The position numbers were made by a program, and so were the translations under genes. Positions 1 to 9,116 of a stretch of DNA of 64,000 nucleotides are shown in pieces; position 1 is the first letter of the stretch, and each line of letters starts with the position of its first letter. The stretch is from Sphingomonas sp. PP-F2F-A104-K0414. GTDB taxonomy: Bacteria > Pseudomonadota > Alphaproteobacteria > Sphingomonadales > Sphingomonadaceae. Under the pieces are notes generated by a model. It had not been told where the DNA came from and ran no database searches. It saw only the letters and a program-made list of their open reading frames with translations. The stretch spans positions 166,475-230,474 of the forward strand of contig NZ_SLYD01000007.1 in NCBI RefSeq assembly GCF_004340945.1, read 5' to 3'.

Positions 1-1443
1 CGCCCAATCGTCATACGCGGCTTCGATCTGTTCGTCGGGCGTGCCGCGCTTGAGCGTGTCGCTGTCCGCCACCATCCCGGCCAGCGCGGCGTTCGCGTCG
101 AACGCGATGCCCTTGCGGTGCATGTCGAGCAGCGCGATCCCGGCATGTTCGGTGCGGACCGTCAGAAAGGGTTCGTGGGGAGTGGACCATTGCGCTTTAC
201 CGTTCGCATAGAGCGCGACCAGCGACTGCGCGATATCGGCGCTGCGCTCGGGCTGGAGCAGCGCGAGCAGCGGCATCTGGGTGCGGTAATTGTCCCATAG
301 CGACCAGTTGGCGTAGCGCGTCCGGCGCTTGGGCGAGGTCTGCACAGTGCCGTCCTTGTCGCGGTGGCGGCCGTCGGGATCGTCGATCGCGACCGGGGTT
401 TCCATGACGCGGTAGAGCGAGGTGTAGAACAGCGCGCGCTGGTCTCTAGAGCCGCTGAGCACGACACGGCCGAGAACGCGGTTCCAGGCGCTGCGCGTTT
501 CGCCTGCGACGGCGGCGAGGGACTTGTTGCCGACTTCCGTGTCGCGAACCGATGCCGCGCCGCGTCCGTCGACGGTCGATAGCCCGGTGCGGATTTCGAT
601 TGCGTCGCCCGCTTTGCCGGCGATGTGGAGCGTCGCCAGATCGTTCGCGCCGGCGGTCAGCGTCTGGTGGATCGGCCGTCCGTTGACGAGAATCCGGCTG
701 GCGCTGTGGAGATGATAGGCACCCTGGTCGCAGACCGTGCCTGCGACCAGATCGGTGCGGAGGTCGTCGCTGGCGAGGCTGCCCCAGCTAGCCGCCAGAC
801 GTTTCGAATAGCTGTGGCGCGGGTCGATCCGTAGGTCGACCGTGCCGGCGCGAGGTAAGGTGAAGCGCAACACGCCCGCACCCCGCGTCGCCACCATCTC
901 GGCGAGGATCCCGCCATCGTAGCGGACGCGGTACGTCCCGGCGCGCGCGGTTTCGCTGGGCTTGTCGATCAGCGCCGGGCCGGTCTGGCCAGCATAGCGC
1001 AGCGAGATCATCAGGTCGCCGCCTGCGCCACCGCAGCCGACCCCGACGCCGCGGGTATGCGAGAAGCCTAGCAATGTGGTCGCAGCATGGTCGTAGCCGG
1101 CGTGGTTGGCGGGGCTGGTGTCGGGGCCGAGCTGCATCATGCCGAACGGCGCGACGGCGGCGGGGGAGAGTTGGCCGAAGTCGGCGAGCGTGCCGACGAA
1201 CGGGTCGACTAGGTCTGCGGGGGTTTCTTGTGCGGTGAGGGCGGCTGGGGTCGCCAAGATGGCTGCGAACAGAAAACCAGCCTTACAACGGCGCCTCCCC
1301 GGCGAAGGCCGGGGCCCAGGAGGAAAGGTCGATGTAACCGAGCGCGGCCCTCCGTTGGCGACGTTTCCCAACTGGGCCCCGGCCTTCGCCGGGGTGGCGG
1401 CAGGGGTGTTTACCGGGTTCGAGTGCCTGAAATAATCGCTCAT
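1..1443 (-). CDS. GH92 alpha-mannosidase, 3' end cut by window edge
   Basis: Exported glycoside hydrolase family 92 protein; the family contains Ca2+-dependent exo-alpha-mannosidases acting on alpha-mannosides. The reading frame runs off the left edge, so only the N-terminal ~480 residues are present. Seen directly: a hydrophobic signal stretch (FLFAAILATPAALTAQ), then the GH92 opening VDPFVGT, PFGMMQLGPDT, GYDH and GFSHTRGVG motifs. The ATG at 1443 overlaps the TGA of the upstream gene (ATGA), which implies translational coupling and an operon with the TonB receptor and YdcF-type gene. Oddity: about 50 residues between that ATG and the signal peptide are encoded by a GC-rich palindromic repeat, so the precursor carries an unusually long, proline-rich leader. 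Translation could instead begin nearer the signal peptide, but no good ATG is visible there. Confidence 0.88.
   Translation of the reverse strand, partial: MSDYFRHSNPVNTPAATPAKAGAQLGNVANGGPRSVTSTFPPGPRPSPGRRRCKAGFLFAAILATPAALTAQETPADLVDPFVGTLADFGQLSPAAVAPFGMMQLGPDTSPANHAGYDHAATTLLGFSHTRGVGVGCGGAGGDLMISLRYAGQTGPALIDKPSETARAGTYRVRYDGGILAEMVATRGAGVLRFTLPRAGTVDLRIDPRHSYSKRLAASWGSLASDDLRTDLVAGTVCDQGAYHLHSASRILVNGRPIHQTLTAGANDLATLHIAGKAGDAIEIRTGLSTVDGRGAASVRDTEVGNKSLAAVAGETRSAWNRVLGRVVLSGSRDQRALFYTSLYRVMETPVAIDDPDGRHRDKDGTVQTSPKRRTRYANWSLWDNYRTQMPLLALLQPERSADIAQSLVALYANGKAQWSTPHEPFLTVRTEHAGIALLDMHRKGIAFDANAALAGMVADSDTLKRGTPDEQIEAAYDDWA
1297..1394. repeat. GC-rich inverted repeat lying inside a gene 5' end
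   Basis: Two perfect 23-base complementary arms, 1297-1319 and 1372-1394 (right arm begins CTGGGCCCCGGCCTTCGCCG), flank a 52-base centre. Each arm itself contains the smaller palindrome CCCCGGCnnnnGCCGGGG. Elements of this look are common between genes in sphingomonads (general knowledge, not searched here). This copy is inside the open frame of the GH92 gene, upstream of its signal peptide, and leaves the frame open. Confidence 0.8.
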
Positions 1444-2588
1444 GGATCGAGAGGATCGCGCGGATCTTGGCGTAGGGATAGCCGCGACGGCTGAAATTCC
1501 AGGTCGTACGCCGACGGTCGACGCCCGACCGTCCCCGGCAGATAGCCCAGTTCCGTGCGGTTGCGGTCGGTGAAGGTCTGGCTTTCGATGTATTTGCTCT
1601 GCTCGGCGTCGGTCACGATCAGCGTCGGCCGATCGAGCGGGATGCCGAGCGCCACCATCCGCCGCGTCGCGTTGCGCAGATTGGTCGTCGTGTGCCGCGC
1701 GTACGGCTCGAGGATGACGCGGTCGGCGGGGATGCCGTAGCGCTCGATCAGTGCGCGGCGGATCTCGACGGCTTCGACGAACCGCGTGCCGCGGGGATGC
1801 ACCGCGCTGCCCGAGACGAGGATGAACGGTGCGAGACCCTGGCGATAGCGTTGCGCCGCCAGCAGCGCGTGGAGCTTGCTGCGCGGGCTGAGTTCAGTGC
1901 CTGTATCTTCAGGGCCGACGCCGGGAACGATCAGCAGCGAGTAGCGGAACGCCTTCCAGTCCGTGCGCGCGGCAAGTGTGCGTGCGCCTGCATTCTCGCG
2001 CTGGTCGAGGGGTTCGAACCGCGTCGCCGCCGTCGCATCGTTGGCATCGAGCAACGCTACAGCCAACCGTACGCTGGCCGCGATCGTCGCGGGCGGCGCA
2101 ACGGACGCGACGCGCGCGGTATCGATCGCGACCTTCACGCTGTCGGCGAAGAACGGCGTGTCGGTGGCGAAGATCGGGCCGTCGATCTTGGGATAGCGTC
2201 CGGGCAAGCCGAGGCCGTAGACCCGGAGGACGACGTTCAGTGCCTCAAGCTCCTGATCGATGCCGGCCACCACCGACAGGTCGGCATTCGACTTCGGCCG
2301 CGCGCCATTCTTGGACAGACTGGCGACGACCATCGCCCGGTCCTGATCGGTCCAGATCGTCGCCTCGATCACGCAGGCGGGTACGCCACCGCACGCGGCA
2401 ATCCGTCGCGCCCGCGTATCGAGCGCGCCAGCCGGCAACCGCCCCAGCGCGCCGAGCATCGGAAACAGCCGCTCCGACAAGGTGTCGACGACCGTATCGC
2501 TAACCGCCACCGGTGCGGACGTTTCCGCCCACACCGGAGCCGCCGCCGTCATCGCCAACGCCGCGAGTATCAAACGCAAGCCCGTCAC
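1440..2588 (-). CDS. Exported YdcF/DUF218-family protein
   Basis: Protein of 382 residues with a signal peptide (LRLILAALAMTAAAPVWAET). The C-terminal half matches the DUF218/YdcF type: a beta strand SLLIVPGVGP, then FILVSGSAVHP, a region equivalent to EAxxMRxxLIxxGIP (EIRRALIERYGIPADRVILE), NLRNATR and TLIVTDAEQSKYI. The biochemical role of the family is unclear; some members are linked to envelope or cell-wall metabolism. The start is the GTG at 2588, which overlaps the TGA of the upstream TonB receptor (GTGA); a longer frame continues upstream but only through the receptor gene. It sits between the receptor and the GH92 gene in one overlapping operon, so a role in handling imported or periplasmic glycan is plausible but unproven. 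Confidence 0.72.
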   Translation of the reverse strand: MTGLRLILAALAMTAAAPVWAETSAPVAVSDTVVDTLSERLFPMLGALGRLPAGALDTRARRIAACGGVPACVIEATIWTDQDRAMVVASLSKNGARPKSNADLSVVAGIDQELEALNVVLRVYGLGLPGRYPKIDGPIFATDTPFFADSVKVAIDTARVASVAPPATIAASVRLAVALLDANDATAATRFEPLDQRENAGARTLAARTDWKAFRYSLLIVPGVGPEDTGTELSPRSKLHALLAAQRYRQGLAPFILVSGSAVHPRGTRFVEAVEIRRALIERYGIPADRVILEPYARHTTTNLRNATRRMVALGIPLDRPTLIVTDAEQSKYIESQTFTDRNRTELGYLPGTVGRRPSAYDLEFQPSRLSLRQDPRDPLDP

Positions 2589-5158
2589 CAGGACTTGCTG
2601 ACCACGAGGCGGACGTTGCGACCGAAGATCGGACGGCCGTAGATCGCATCCGCGGTACCCTGGCCGCTCAACTGATCGGTGCGCGTATTGCCCTCGGTCA
2701 GGCCCTTCGCGTTGAACAGATTGTCGCCGACGACCTGCATCTGCCATGTGTCGTGCGTCAGCGTGAGCCCCGCGCCGACCGTCTGATACGAAGGCAGGGC
2801 GGTGTTGTTGAAGAAGTCGACATAGCGTTTGCCGGTATATTCGTAGCGGCCGTACAGCTGTACCGAATTGCCCGCGACGTCGAAGTCGACCGAGGGGCGG
2901 ATGTTGCCGTAGATTTTCGGCTCGCGGACGATCTGGTTGCCCTCGACGTCGCCCGCGCTCGCGCCGTTGGCGTTGACGAGGCTCTTATACTGCGGGTCGC
3001 TGATCGTCAGCGCGCCGGTCACCGCGAAACCGTGCGGCAGCGCGAGGTTGCCGTCGATCTCGATGCCCTTGATCTCCGCCTTGCCGACGAACGGCACCGA
3101 CTGATCGTTGCGGCCGGTGACCGGGTCGAGCGCGACGAACGATGCATTGAGCGGATTGTAGCGCGTGTAGAAGCCGATCAGGTACAGATACGACCGGCCG
3201 AATGCGGCCTTCAGGCCGACCTCGTACTGGTTCGCCTTCGAGGTGATGATCGTCGGGTTGATCTGGTAGGTGACCTGCGTGGACGGCGGCGTTTCGAGAT
3301 GCGATGCGCGGGCGTACGCGCCGAGATGCTGCGTGACGTCGTAGTTGATTCCGCCGGTCCAGTTGGTGATGCTCGGGCTCAGCTTCGAATTGATGATCTG
3401 CCCGGTGAATGCCCGGACCGCGTTGTCGGCGAGCGTGGTCGGGTCGCCAAGGTTTGCGGAGGTGGTCGCGAAGGCATAGCCGTTGAAGCTGTACCGTTCG
3501 TGACGGACGCCGCCGTCCAGGGTCAGGCCCTTGGTCAGTTCCCAAGTGTCGTTGGCGTAGAGCGCGTACATCTTCGCGTCGGTGTTGCCGCGGTTGAGCG
3601 TGGTCGTATAGCGCAGCACGCCGTTGTCGGTGATCGAACCGACCGCCTGGCCCGCGGCGTTGTACGCGATCAGATCGAGCGTCCGCGGCTTGCCCTTCAC
3701 CTCGAGCAGATAGTCCTGATACGCGACCTCGTTGGTCTCGCCGTACAGGCTGCCATACACTCCGACGCGGAGATCGTGCGTGCCGAAGCCGGTTGCGATC
3801 GAGCGCGTGACGCTGAGGTCGCCCTGCGTCGAATAATATTTCGAGACGACGTCGCGGAACTGCGCGGGGACGACGAGGCCGGATGCGGCGTTGGGGTCAT
3901 AGACTTCGGCGCCGTTGGTGCCCGCGATCGCATAGCCGAGCCGGGTCACGCCCGCGCCGAACGCGGTCCGTGCCGCGCCGAGGTTGCTGGCGGCATAGGC
4001 GTTGGCGTCCGAGGGATTGCTGGTCGAATACAGCGCGTTGAAATGGAGCTTGCCGACGCTGACGCCGCCTTTCGCAGCGACCTTCCAGCCGTCGTAATCC
4101 GCGTCGTACTGCACGCCGACATTGCCGAACTGCGTGTGACGACCATTGCCGAGATCTGCGTCGACGTTGCGCGTCGTGCCGTCGGCCTCGCGGAAACGGA
4201 TGTTCGCGTTGCGCAGCGCAGGCGAGTTCATCGTGCCGCTGAAGAAGTCGATATACTGGTTGAGCGACTTGCTCGGATTGCGCGGGTCGGCGGTCGGGAT
4301 CGGCAAATAGAACACGTTGTGGTCGTTGAGGTAATTGCCCGATACCCGCAGCGAGCCGTTGCTGAAGTCGTGCTTGATGTTGGCGCGGACCTGGCCACCG
4401 CGATCGTTCGGAAAGCCGTTGTCGCGGTAGCCGTCGTGGCGGCGCAGGAATCCGCCAATCGCGTAATAGGTCGACTCGTCGATCGGGCCCGCCTGGTACG
4501 CATCGAGCCGGTAGAGCCCGGTATCGCCGAGCGTGACCTGCGCCTTGCCGCGCGTCGTGTCGGTGCCCGACACGGTGATGTTGTTGACGATCGCCGCGGC
4601 ATAGCTCGCATAAACCGGGGCAGGGCCGCCGCGCACGACCTCGACGCGCTGCGTCATCAGGTCGAAGCGGTTGATGCTGTCGCCGCGGAAGAAGTTGCCG
4701 TCATTTTCGTGGAACAGCGGCAGGCCGTCCTGCTGGAAGGTGACGAGGCCACCGTCGCTCGGCAGGCCGCGCAGGCGGATGATGTTCTGGACCTCGCCGC
4801 CGGTATTCTCGACCGCGAACCCGGGCAGCTTGCCGAGCAGGTCAGCGAAGTTGATCGGCGCGAGCTTCTGGATGTCGGCGTTGCTCAGCGAATTTACCGC
4901 GTAGGATACGTCGAAGCGGCGTTGCTGGCGGGCCGAGCCGGTGACGATGATGTCGCCGCCGCCGGCGTCAGGCGCTGCGGCGTCGGGCGCGGATGCTTCC
5001 GGGACTGTATCAGCCGGAACTGCATCGGCCGGGGGCGTGGCGGCAGGCGGCGTGGCCGCAGGCGGCGTGGCGGGGGCGGTCTGGGCCCACGCCGGCGACT
5101 GCGCGGCGATGCTCAACGCGAGAAGAGCGCAACCCGTGCGCAAGCCAAATTTGGTCAT
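2585..5158 (-). CDS. TonB-dependent outer-membrane receptor
   Basis: 857-residue outer-membrane receptor, first gene of the operon ending in GH92. It has a signal peptide (CALLALSIAAQSPAWAQ), a low-complexity Ala/Pro/Asp stretch, then a plug domain starting near GGDIIVTGSARQQRRFDVSY with a typical plug motif (LPGFAVENTGGEVQNIIRLRG) and a long beta-barrel rich in alternating aromatic strands, ending in the aromatic-terminated VVSKSW. The ATG at 5158 is preceded by GGGGACGA; a start 10 codons further upstream is also open. Given its linkage to an alpha-mannosidase it may import mannose-containing oligosaccharides; that substrate is inference. The divergent ROK gene likely regulates it. Confidence 0.9.
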   Translation of the reverse strand: MTKFGLRTGCALLALSIAAQSPAWAQTAPATPPAATPPAATPPADAVPADTVPEASAPDAAAPDAGGGDIIVTGSARQQRRFDVSYAVNSLSNADIQKLAPINFADLLGKLPGFAVENTGGEVQNIIRLRGLPSDGGLVTFQQDGLPLFHENDGNFFRGDSINRFDLMTQRVEVVRGGPAPVYASYAAAIVNNITVSGTDTTRGKAQVTLGDTGLYRLDAYQAGPIDESTYYAIGGFLRRHDGYRDNGFPNDRGGQVRANIKHDFSNGSLRVSGNYLNDHNVFYLPIPTADPRNPSKSLNQYIDFFSGTMNSPALRNANIRFREADGTTRNVDADLGNGRHTQFGNVGVQYDADYDGWKVAAKGGVSVGKLHFNALYSTSNPSDANAYAASNLGAARTAFGAGVTRLGYAIAGTNGAEVYDPNAASGLVVPAQFRDVVSKYYSTQGDLSVTRSIATGFGTHDLRVGVYGSLYGETNEVAYQDYLLEVKGKPRTLDLIAYNAAGQAVGSITDNGVLRYTTTLNRGNTDAKMYALYANDTWELTKGLTLDGGVRHERYSFNGYAFATTSANLGDPTTLADNAVRAFTGQIINSKLSPSITNWTGGINYDVTQHLGAYARASHLETPPSTQVTYQINPTIITSKANQYEVGLKAAFGRSYLYLIGFYTRYNPLNASFVALDPVTGRNDQSVPFVGKAEIKGIEIDGNLALPHGFAVTGALTISDPQYKSLVNANGASAGDVEGNQIVREPKIYGNIRPSVDFDVAGNSVQLYGRYEYTGKRYVDFFNNTALPSYQTVGAGLTLTHDTWQMQVVGDNLFNAKGLTEGNTRTDQLSGQGTADAIYGRPIFGRNVRLVVSKSW

Positions 5159-5218
5159 CTGTTCGTCCCCAACCCTGTTCGTTGCCACGCCGCTGGACGT
5201 GGAATATGACGATTTTAA

Positions 5219-5236
5219 TTAATTTCACGAAATAAA
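5219..5236. promoter_or_regulatory. AT-rich palindrome, candidate ROK-regulator operator
   Basis: TTAATTTCACGAAATAAA contains ATTTC and GAAAT as perfect arms around AC, with further matching TT/AA ends. It is the most AT-rich spot of the divergent 113-base gap between the TonB receptor and the ROK gene, and resembles the AT-rich Mlc/NagC type of operator. Regulator assignment is inferred from position only. Confidence 0.4.
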
Positions 5237-5271
5237 CTAATCGACTATCGGGATCAGCGAGGGAGCAGGCA

Positions 5272-6390
5272 ATGGCCTATGCCAAGCTGAGACTGGACGA
5301 TGACGAGCGGCGGATCATGCAGGTCCTGCGCTCGGTCGGTGGGCGATCGCGCAAGCAGCTTGCCGCCGATCTCGCGATGAGCGCGTCGAAGCTGACGCGG
5401 CTGTCGAGCAACCTGCTCGCGCACGGACTGATCGAGGAATGTCCGAGTTCGGAGCCGGTGACGCCCGGTCGGCCCGCCGTGCCGCTGCGGATATCGCCCG
5501 ACGCCGGCTATGCGGTCGGTGCGATGCTCCACCGCGGGCTGATGGAGGTGGCGCTCGTCGACTATTCGGGCGGGGTGATCGCGCACAGCTCGCAACCGTT
5601 CGACGATCCCAATCCGCGCGTGTTCGCCGCGCGCGTAACCTCGGCGATGCACGCCATGGCGATAGAGAACCGCCTGCTCGGACGGCGGCTGCTCGGGGTT
5701 GGGATCGGCGTGCCCGGGTCGTCGCTATCGCCCGAGGGGAACCGGCGCTGGACCGTCGACAGCCTTGGGGCATGGCGCGGGATCGATCTGAAGACGCTGT
5801 TCGAGGAGCATATCGGCCACCGGATCTGGATCGAGAACGATGCCAACACCGCCGCGCTGGCGGAATATTATGTCGGCGGGCTGATGCGGCGCTGCTCGAC
5901 CGCGGTGGTGATCCTGCTCGGCCATGGGATCGGCGCGGGGATCATCGTCGAGGGCCGGATCCTGCGCGGCGCGATGGCGAGCGCGGGGGAGATCGGCTGC
6001 CTCTATCCCAACGACCGGCCACGCCCCTCGACGCTCGACTTGTTGATGACGTTGCGTGAAGCCGGTTGCGATATCCACTCGCTGGTCGATTTCGAGGCGG
6101 TGGTCGCGGGGTACGAAGATGTCGTCGATGCCTGGGTGCGCCGTGCCGCCAGCCAGATCGCACCGATCATAAACTGGGGGCTGGCGTGGATCGATCCGGG
6201 CGAGTTCGTGATCTCAAGCCCGCTGCCGAACCGCATCCTGCGTGCGCTCGTCGAGCATATCGACTTCGGCGCGATGCACATCGGCGATCATGTCAGCGGC
6301 GTGCCGATCATCTCGGTGTCCACGCTGGAGGGTGCCGCCGCGACGATCGGTGCGGCACTCCTGCCTATCCACGCGACGGCGGTGGCGTGA
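5272..6390 (+). CDS. ROK-family transcriptional regulator
   Basis: 372 residues. N-terminal winged helix (about 10-65: RRIMQVLRS, RKQLAADLAMSASKLTRL, LIEE) followed by a ROK kinase-like sugar-binding fold: GVGIGVPG, the conserved IENDANTAALAEYYVG, and GHGIGAGIIVEGRILRGAMASAGEIG. The cysteine-rich zinc motif (CxCGxxxC) that normally follows GEIGH in ROK repressors is missing; here the sequence reads GEIGCLYPND. It is divergent from the TonB receptor/YdcF/GH92 operon and probably controls it in response to a sugar. Its 3' end overlaps the convergent small gene at 6365 by 26 bases. Confidence 0.87.
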   Translation: MAYAKLRLDDDERRIMQVLRSVGGRSRKQLAADLAMSASKLTRLSSNLLAHGLIEECPSSEPVTPGRPAVPLRISPDAGYAVGAMLHRGLMEVALVDYSGGVIAHSSQPFDDPNPRVFAARVTSAMHAMAIENRLLGRRLLGVGIGVPGSSLSPEGNRRWTVDSLGAWRGIDLKTLFEEHIGHRIWIENDANTAALAEYYVGGLMRRCSTAVVILLGHGIGAGIIVEGRILRGAMASAGEIGCLYPNDRPRPSTLDLLMTLREAGCDIHSLVDFEAVVAGYEDVVDAWVRRAASQIAPIINWGLAWIDPGEFVISSPLPNRILRALVEHIDFGAMHIGDHVSGVPIISVSTLEGAAATIGAALLPIHATAVA

Positions 6391-6652
6391 GCCGCACCGG
6401 ATCGGGCGTGTAGACGAGTATGAAGGCGATCACGGTTTCGGCGGGCATCTCGCAGGGGCGTAGCAGGGGCCGGTCCGCCAACCTGTAAAGGTTGAAACTG
6501 ATCCGTGCGTTGCCGCCCAGGTGTTCGCCCCAGACCCAGCACCGCCGACGATCCGCCGAAAGATCGACCGTGACGCCCCAGCGACGGCCAGCGAACAGAC
6601 CCTCGCTATAGCCGGTCGGTAACCGGTCGAGCGCAGCGAGAAACGGACCCAC
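6365..6652 (-). CDS. Small conserved-looking hypothetical protein
   Basis: 95-residue cytosolic protein with no signal or membrane segment. Core sequence: SEGLFAGRRWGVTVDLSADR, WGEHLGGNARISFNLYRL and LRPCEMPAETVIAFI. I do not know a function. It begins with GTG, 10 bases after the stop of the upstream short-chain dehydrogenase, so the two are probably co-transcribed. The compositional pattern and the tight spacing support a real gene rather than a shadow of the overlapping ROK 3' end. Confidence 0.62.
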   Translation of the reverse strand: MGPFLAALDRLPTGYSEGLFAGRRWGVTVDLSADRRRCWVWGEHLGGNARISFNLYRLADRPLLRPCEMPAETVIAFILVYTPDPVRLTPPPSRG

Positions 6653-6662
6653 CGGTGCCGTG

Positions 6663-7439
6663 TCAGAGCGTGTCGATCACGCCGCCATCGACGCGCATCG
6701 CCGCACCCGTGGTGGCGGAGGCAAGCGGCGAGGCCAGATAGACGACCATGTTCGCGACCTCCTCGACCGTGGCGGCACGGCGGATGATCGAGCTTGGTCG
6801 ATGCGTCTGCACGAACGTCGCGGCGACCTCGTCGATCGGCTTGCCGGTCTTGGCGCGCTCGTCCTCGAGCATCGCCTCGACGCCTTCGGACAAGGTCGGG
6901 CCGGGCAGCACCGAATTCACCGTCACGCCGGTGCCCGCCATCCGCTTGGCGAGGCCGCGTGCGAGCGCGACATCGGCGGTCTTGCTGACGCCGTAGTGGA
7001 TCATCTCGACGGGAATGTTGAAGGCGGATTCGGACGACAGCAACACGAGGCGTCCCCAGCCGTTCGCCGCCATGCCGGGCAGGTATGCACGTGCCAATCG
7101 AACGCCGGCCATCACGTTGACCTGCCAGTGCCGGTCCCACGTCGCGTCGTCGACGTCGAAAAAGTCGGCGGGTTGGAAGATGCCGAGGTTGCTGACGACG
7201 ATATCGGCGTGCGGCACCGCGGCGACGAGCACGTCATGACCGTCGGCGTTGCCGAGGTCTGCGGCCACCCCGCGCGCATTGCCGCCGATCTTCTCGACCG
7301 CGGCATCGACCTTCGCCTGCGTACGGCCATTGACGATGACGGTCGCGCCCGCCCGTGCGAGCCCTTGCGCGATGCCGAAGCCGATGCCTTCGGTAGAGCC
7401 GGTGACGAGCGCGGTCTTGCCGGTAAGATCAATGCGCAT
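6663..7439 (-). CDS. SDR-family NAD(P)-dependent oxidoreductase
   Basis: 258-residue classical short-chain dehydrogenase. Visible motifs: the nucleotide-binding glycine motif TGSTEGIGFGIA (residues 14-25), DLGNAD, the NAG-equivalent SNLGI, catalytic Ser in LLSSES and YGVSK (Tyr/Lys), then VNSVLPGPT and a C-terminal GAAMRVDGG. The substrate cannot be read from the sequence. It lies just downstream (88 bases) of the GH39 xylosidase and opposite an SMP-30 type lactonase, so an aldose 1-dehydrogenase or other sugar/polyol oxidation is possible; a general ketoreductase is the alternative. Confidence 0.85.
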   Translation of the reverse strand: MRIDLTGKTALVTGSTEGIGFGIAQGLARAGATVIVNGRTQAKVDAAVEKIGGNARGVAADLGNADGHDVLVAAVPHADIVVSNLGIFQPADFFDVDDATWDRHWQVNVMAGVRLARAYLPGMAANGWGRLVLLSSESAFNIPVEMIHYGVSKTADVALARGLAKRMAGTGVTVNSVLPGPTLSEGVEAMLEDERAKTGKPIDEVAATFVQTHRPSSIIRRAATVEEVANMVVYLASPLASATTGAAMRVDGGVIDTL

Positions 7440-7527
7440 GACGGTGTCCTGTGGTCTGTGCGGGGTGGTGCTCCAATCCTCGAACGCGACGAAAGTGTCC
7501 GACTGCTCTTGCCGGATCGCGCTCGGT

Positions 7528-9087
7528 TCAGGCCGGTGTCAGCTCGATCATCACGACATCGTGATCGCGCATCGGCAGGTCGATCGTCGCCTTGCCATCG
7601 GCGCGGACCCGAAGCGTACTGGTGGTCGGCAAATCCCGCGTCGCTGCCTGCAACTGCGCAAGCTGTGCCCCGGTCAGCGCCGCTGGCCTGCCCATTTCGA
7701 GATACGCGGTATACGCGTCGTTCTGGCGAAAGCCGGTGCGGCGTACCGTGACGCGGTACGATCCCGGCTTCAGGTTGCCGAGCGTGATATCGAGCGGCGC
7801 CGCGGCGGCGGGAACGCGGATTTTGGTGAAGAACGGGCGATTGCTCACGGGCTGATCGGGCAGGACGTCGCGCCATGCGAGCAGCTGGATCGTTCGGCCC
7901 TTGATCGCGGCGATGCTCTGGGCGTCGCCGGTCGGCACTTCACGGTCGCCTAGCTCGGCGAGGTATTTATAGGCGAACCACGTCGCTTTGCGCACGCCTT
8001 GCGGCGTCATCAGCCCGAAGCCGCCCTCGAACGGCTTGGCCTGCGGCCCTGGTTCCTCGAACAGGTCGCTGAACGTCCAGTAGCTCATGCCCTGCGCCAG
8101 CCCCTCGGTGCGTCGCAGCTTCGAGAGCACATAGGCCGCGCCGAGATAATCGTCGTGGATCGGATCGCGCGGATTGTAGCTGGTGCTCCATTCGGTGAAG
8201 AACAGCGGCAGTCCGGGGCGGCCGGCGGCGTCGATCTGCGCGCGCACCGCGCGGACGTCCTTCACGACGGCATCGGGATCGCGCGACAGCTTGTTGTCGC
8301 CTTCGCCCTTCTCGTCGAGAAAGCCGCCCTCGACGCCGTAGGTATGCGTGCTGACGAAATCGACCGGGAGCGCATTGGCTTTCGCATAAGCGAGAAATTC
8401 GGGCACCCAGCCAGCGCCTGCGGTCGCCGGTCCGCCGACGCGCAGCGCCGGGTCGATCGCCTTGATCGCGCGCACGGTGCGTTTGTAATAGTCGAAATAC
8501 GCGGCTTGATCGGCGCCTTCCCAGAAGCCGGCGAGATTGGGTTCGTTCCAGAATTCGAAATACCAGCTGCGGACTTCCTTGGCGCCATAGCGGTCGATCA
8601 TGTGACGCGTGAACGCATCGACCAGCGCGGTCCATTTCTCGGGCTGCGGATGCGAGGTGTTGCCCTTCCAGTAGAAGATCGTCTGGTCGGACGTCTTCAT
8701 CGCATCGGGGGTAAAGCCGAGTTCGACGAACGGCTTGAGCCCCATGCCGAGCAACCGGTCGTAGAGCCGATCAAGCTTGCGCCAATCATAGACCGGCTTG
8801 CCGTTCACCTCGCGGTACACGCCCAGCTGGTCCGCGAAGACATTGTGGAAGCGGATATAGCGGAAGCGCAGGTCTTTCTGAACGAGCCCCAGCTGCGCCA
8901 GACTGTCCTCGCGTTGCAGCGTGCCGGGAAAATCGGCGCCGATGGAAAGCTCGGCCATGCGGTCGCGGGGCGTCGTCGGTGCCTGTACGTCGACCGCGAT
9001 CGTACGCGCGGTGGCCGCGAAGACCGGGCTGGCGAGAATGACGCTGACTCCGAACGCCGTGGCGTATCCCCATTTCGGTATCGACAC
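7528..9087 (-). CDS. GH39 beta-xylosidase-like glycoside hydrolase
   Basis: 519-residue exported enzyme: signal peptide (ATAFGVSVILASPVFAATA), a (beta/alpha)8 barrel over roughly residues 40-390, and a C-terminal beta-sandwich with a GSYRVTVRRTG strand. The GH39 acid/base is in FEFWNEPNL (Glu182) and the nucleophile in LPLFFTEWSTSY (Glu299). Family members hydrolyse beta-1,4-xylosides with retention. Neighbours are an SDR and a divergent SMP-30 lactonase, suggesting release and oxidation of a pentose such as xylose. A LacI-type operator-like palindrome lies between it and the lactonase gene. Confidence 0.9.
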   Translation of the reverse strand: MSIPKWGYATAFGVSVILASPVFAATARTIAVDVQAPTTPRDRMAELSIGADFPGTLQREDSLAQLGLVQKDLRFRYIRFHNVFADQLGVYREVNGKPVYDWRKLDRLYDRLLGMGLKPFVELGFTPDAMKTSDQTIFYWKGNTSHPQPEKWTALVDAFTRHMIDRYGAKEVRSWYFEFWNEPNLAGFWEGADQAAYFDYYKRTVRAIKAIDPALRVGGPATAGAGWVPEFLAYAKANALPVDFVSTHTYGVEGGFLDEKGEGDNKLSRDPDAVVKDVRAVRAQIDAAGRPGLPLFFTEWSTSYNPRDPIHDDYLGAAYVLSKLRRTEGLAQGMSYWTFSDLFEEPGPQAKPFEGGFGLMTPQGVRKATWFAYKYLAELGDREVPTGDAQSIAAIKGRTIQLLAWRDVLPDQPVSNRPFFTKIRVPAAAAPLDITLGNLKPGSYRVTVRRTGFRQNDAYTAYLEMGRPAALTGAQLAQLQAATRDLPTTSTLRVRADGKATIDLPMRDHDVVMIELTPA

Positions 9088-9116
9088 AGTGATCCTCTCG
9101 CTTTTATCGTCGCATC

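Noticed and set aside
2513..5209. Long plus-strand open frame of nearly 900 codons opposite the first TonB receptor
   Set aside because: Arg/Val/Ala-rich translation with no domain, no ribosome site; the minus strand encodes an unmistakable receptor. High-GC antisense shadow.
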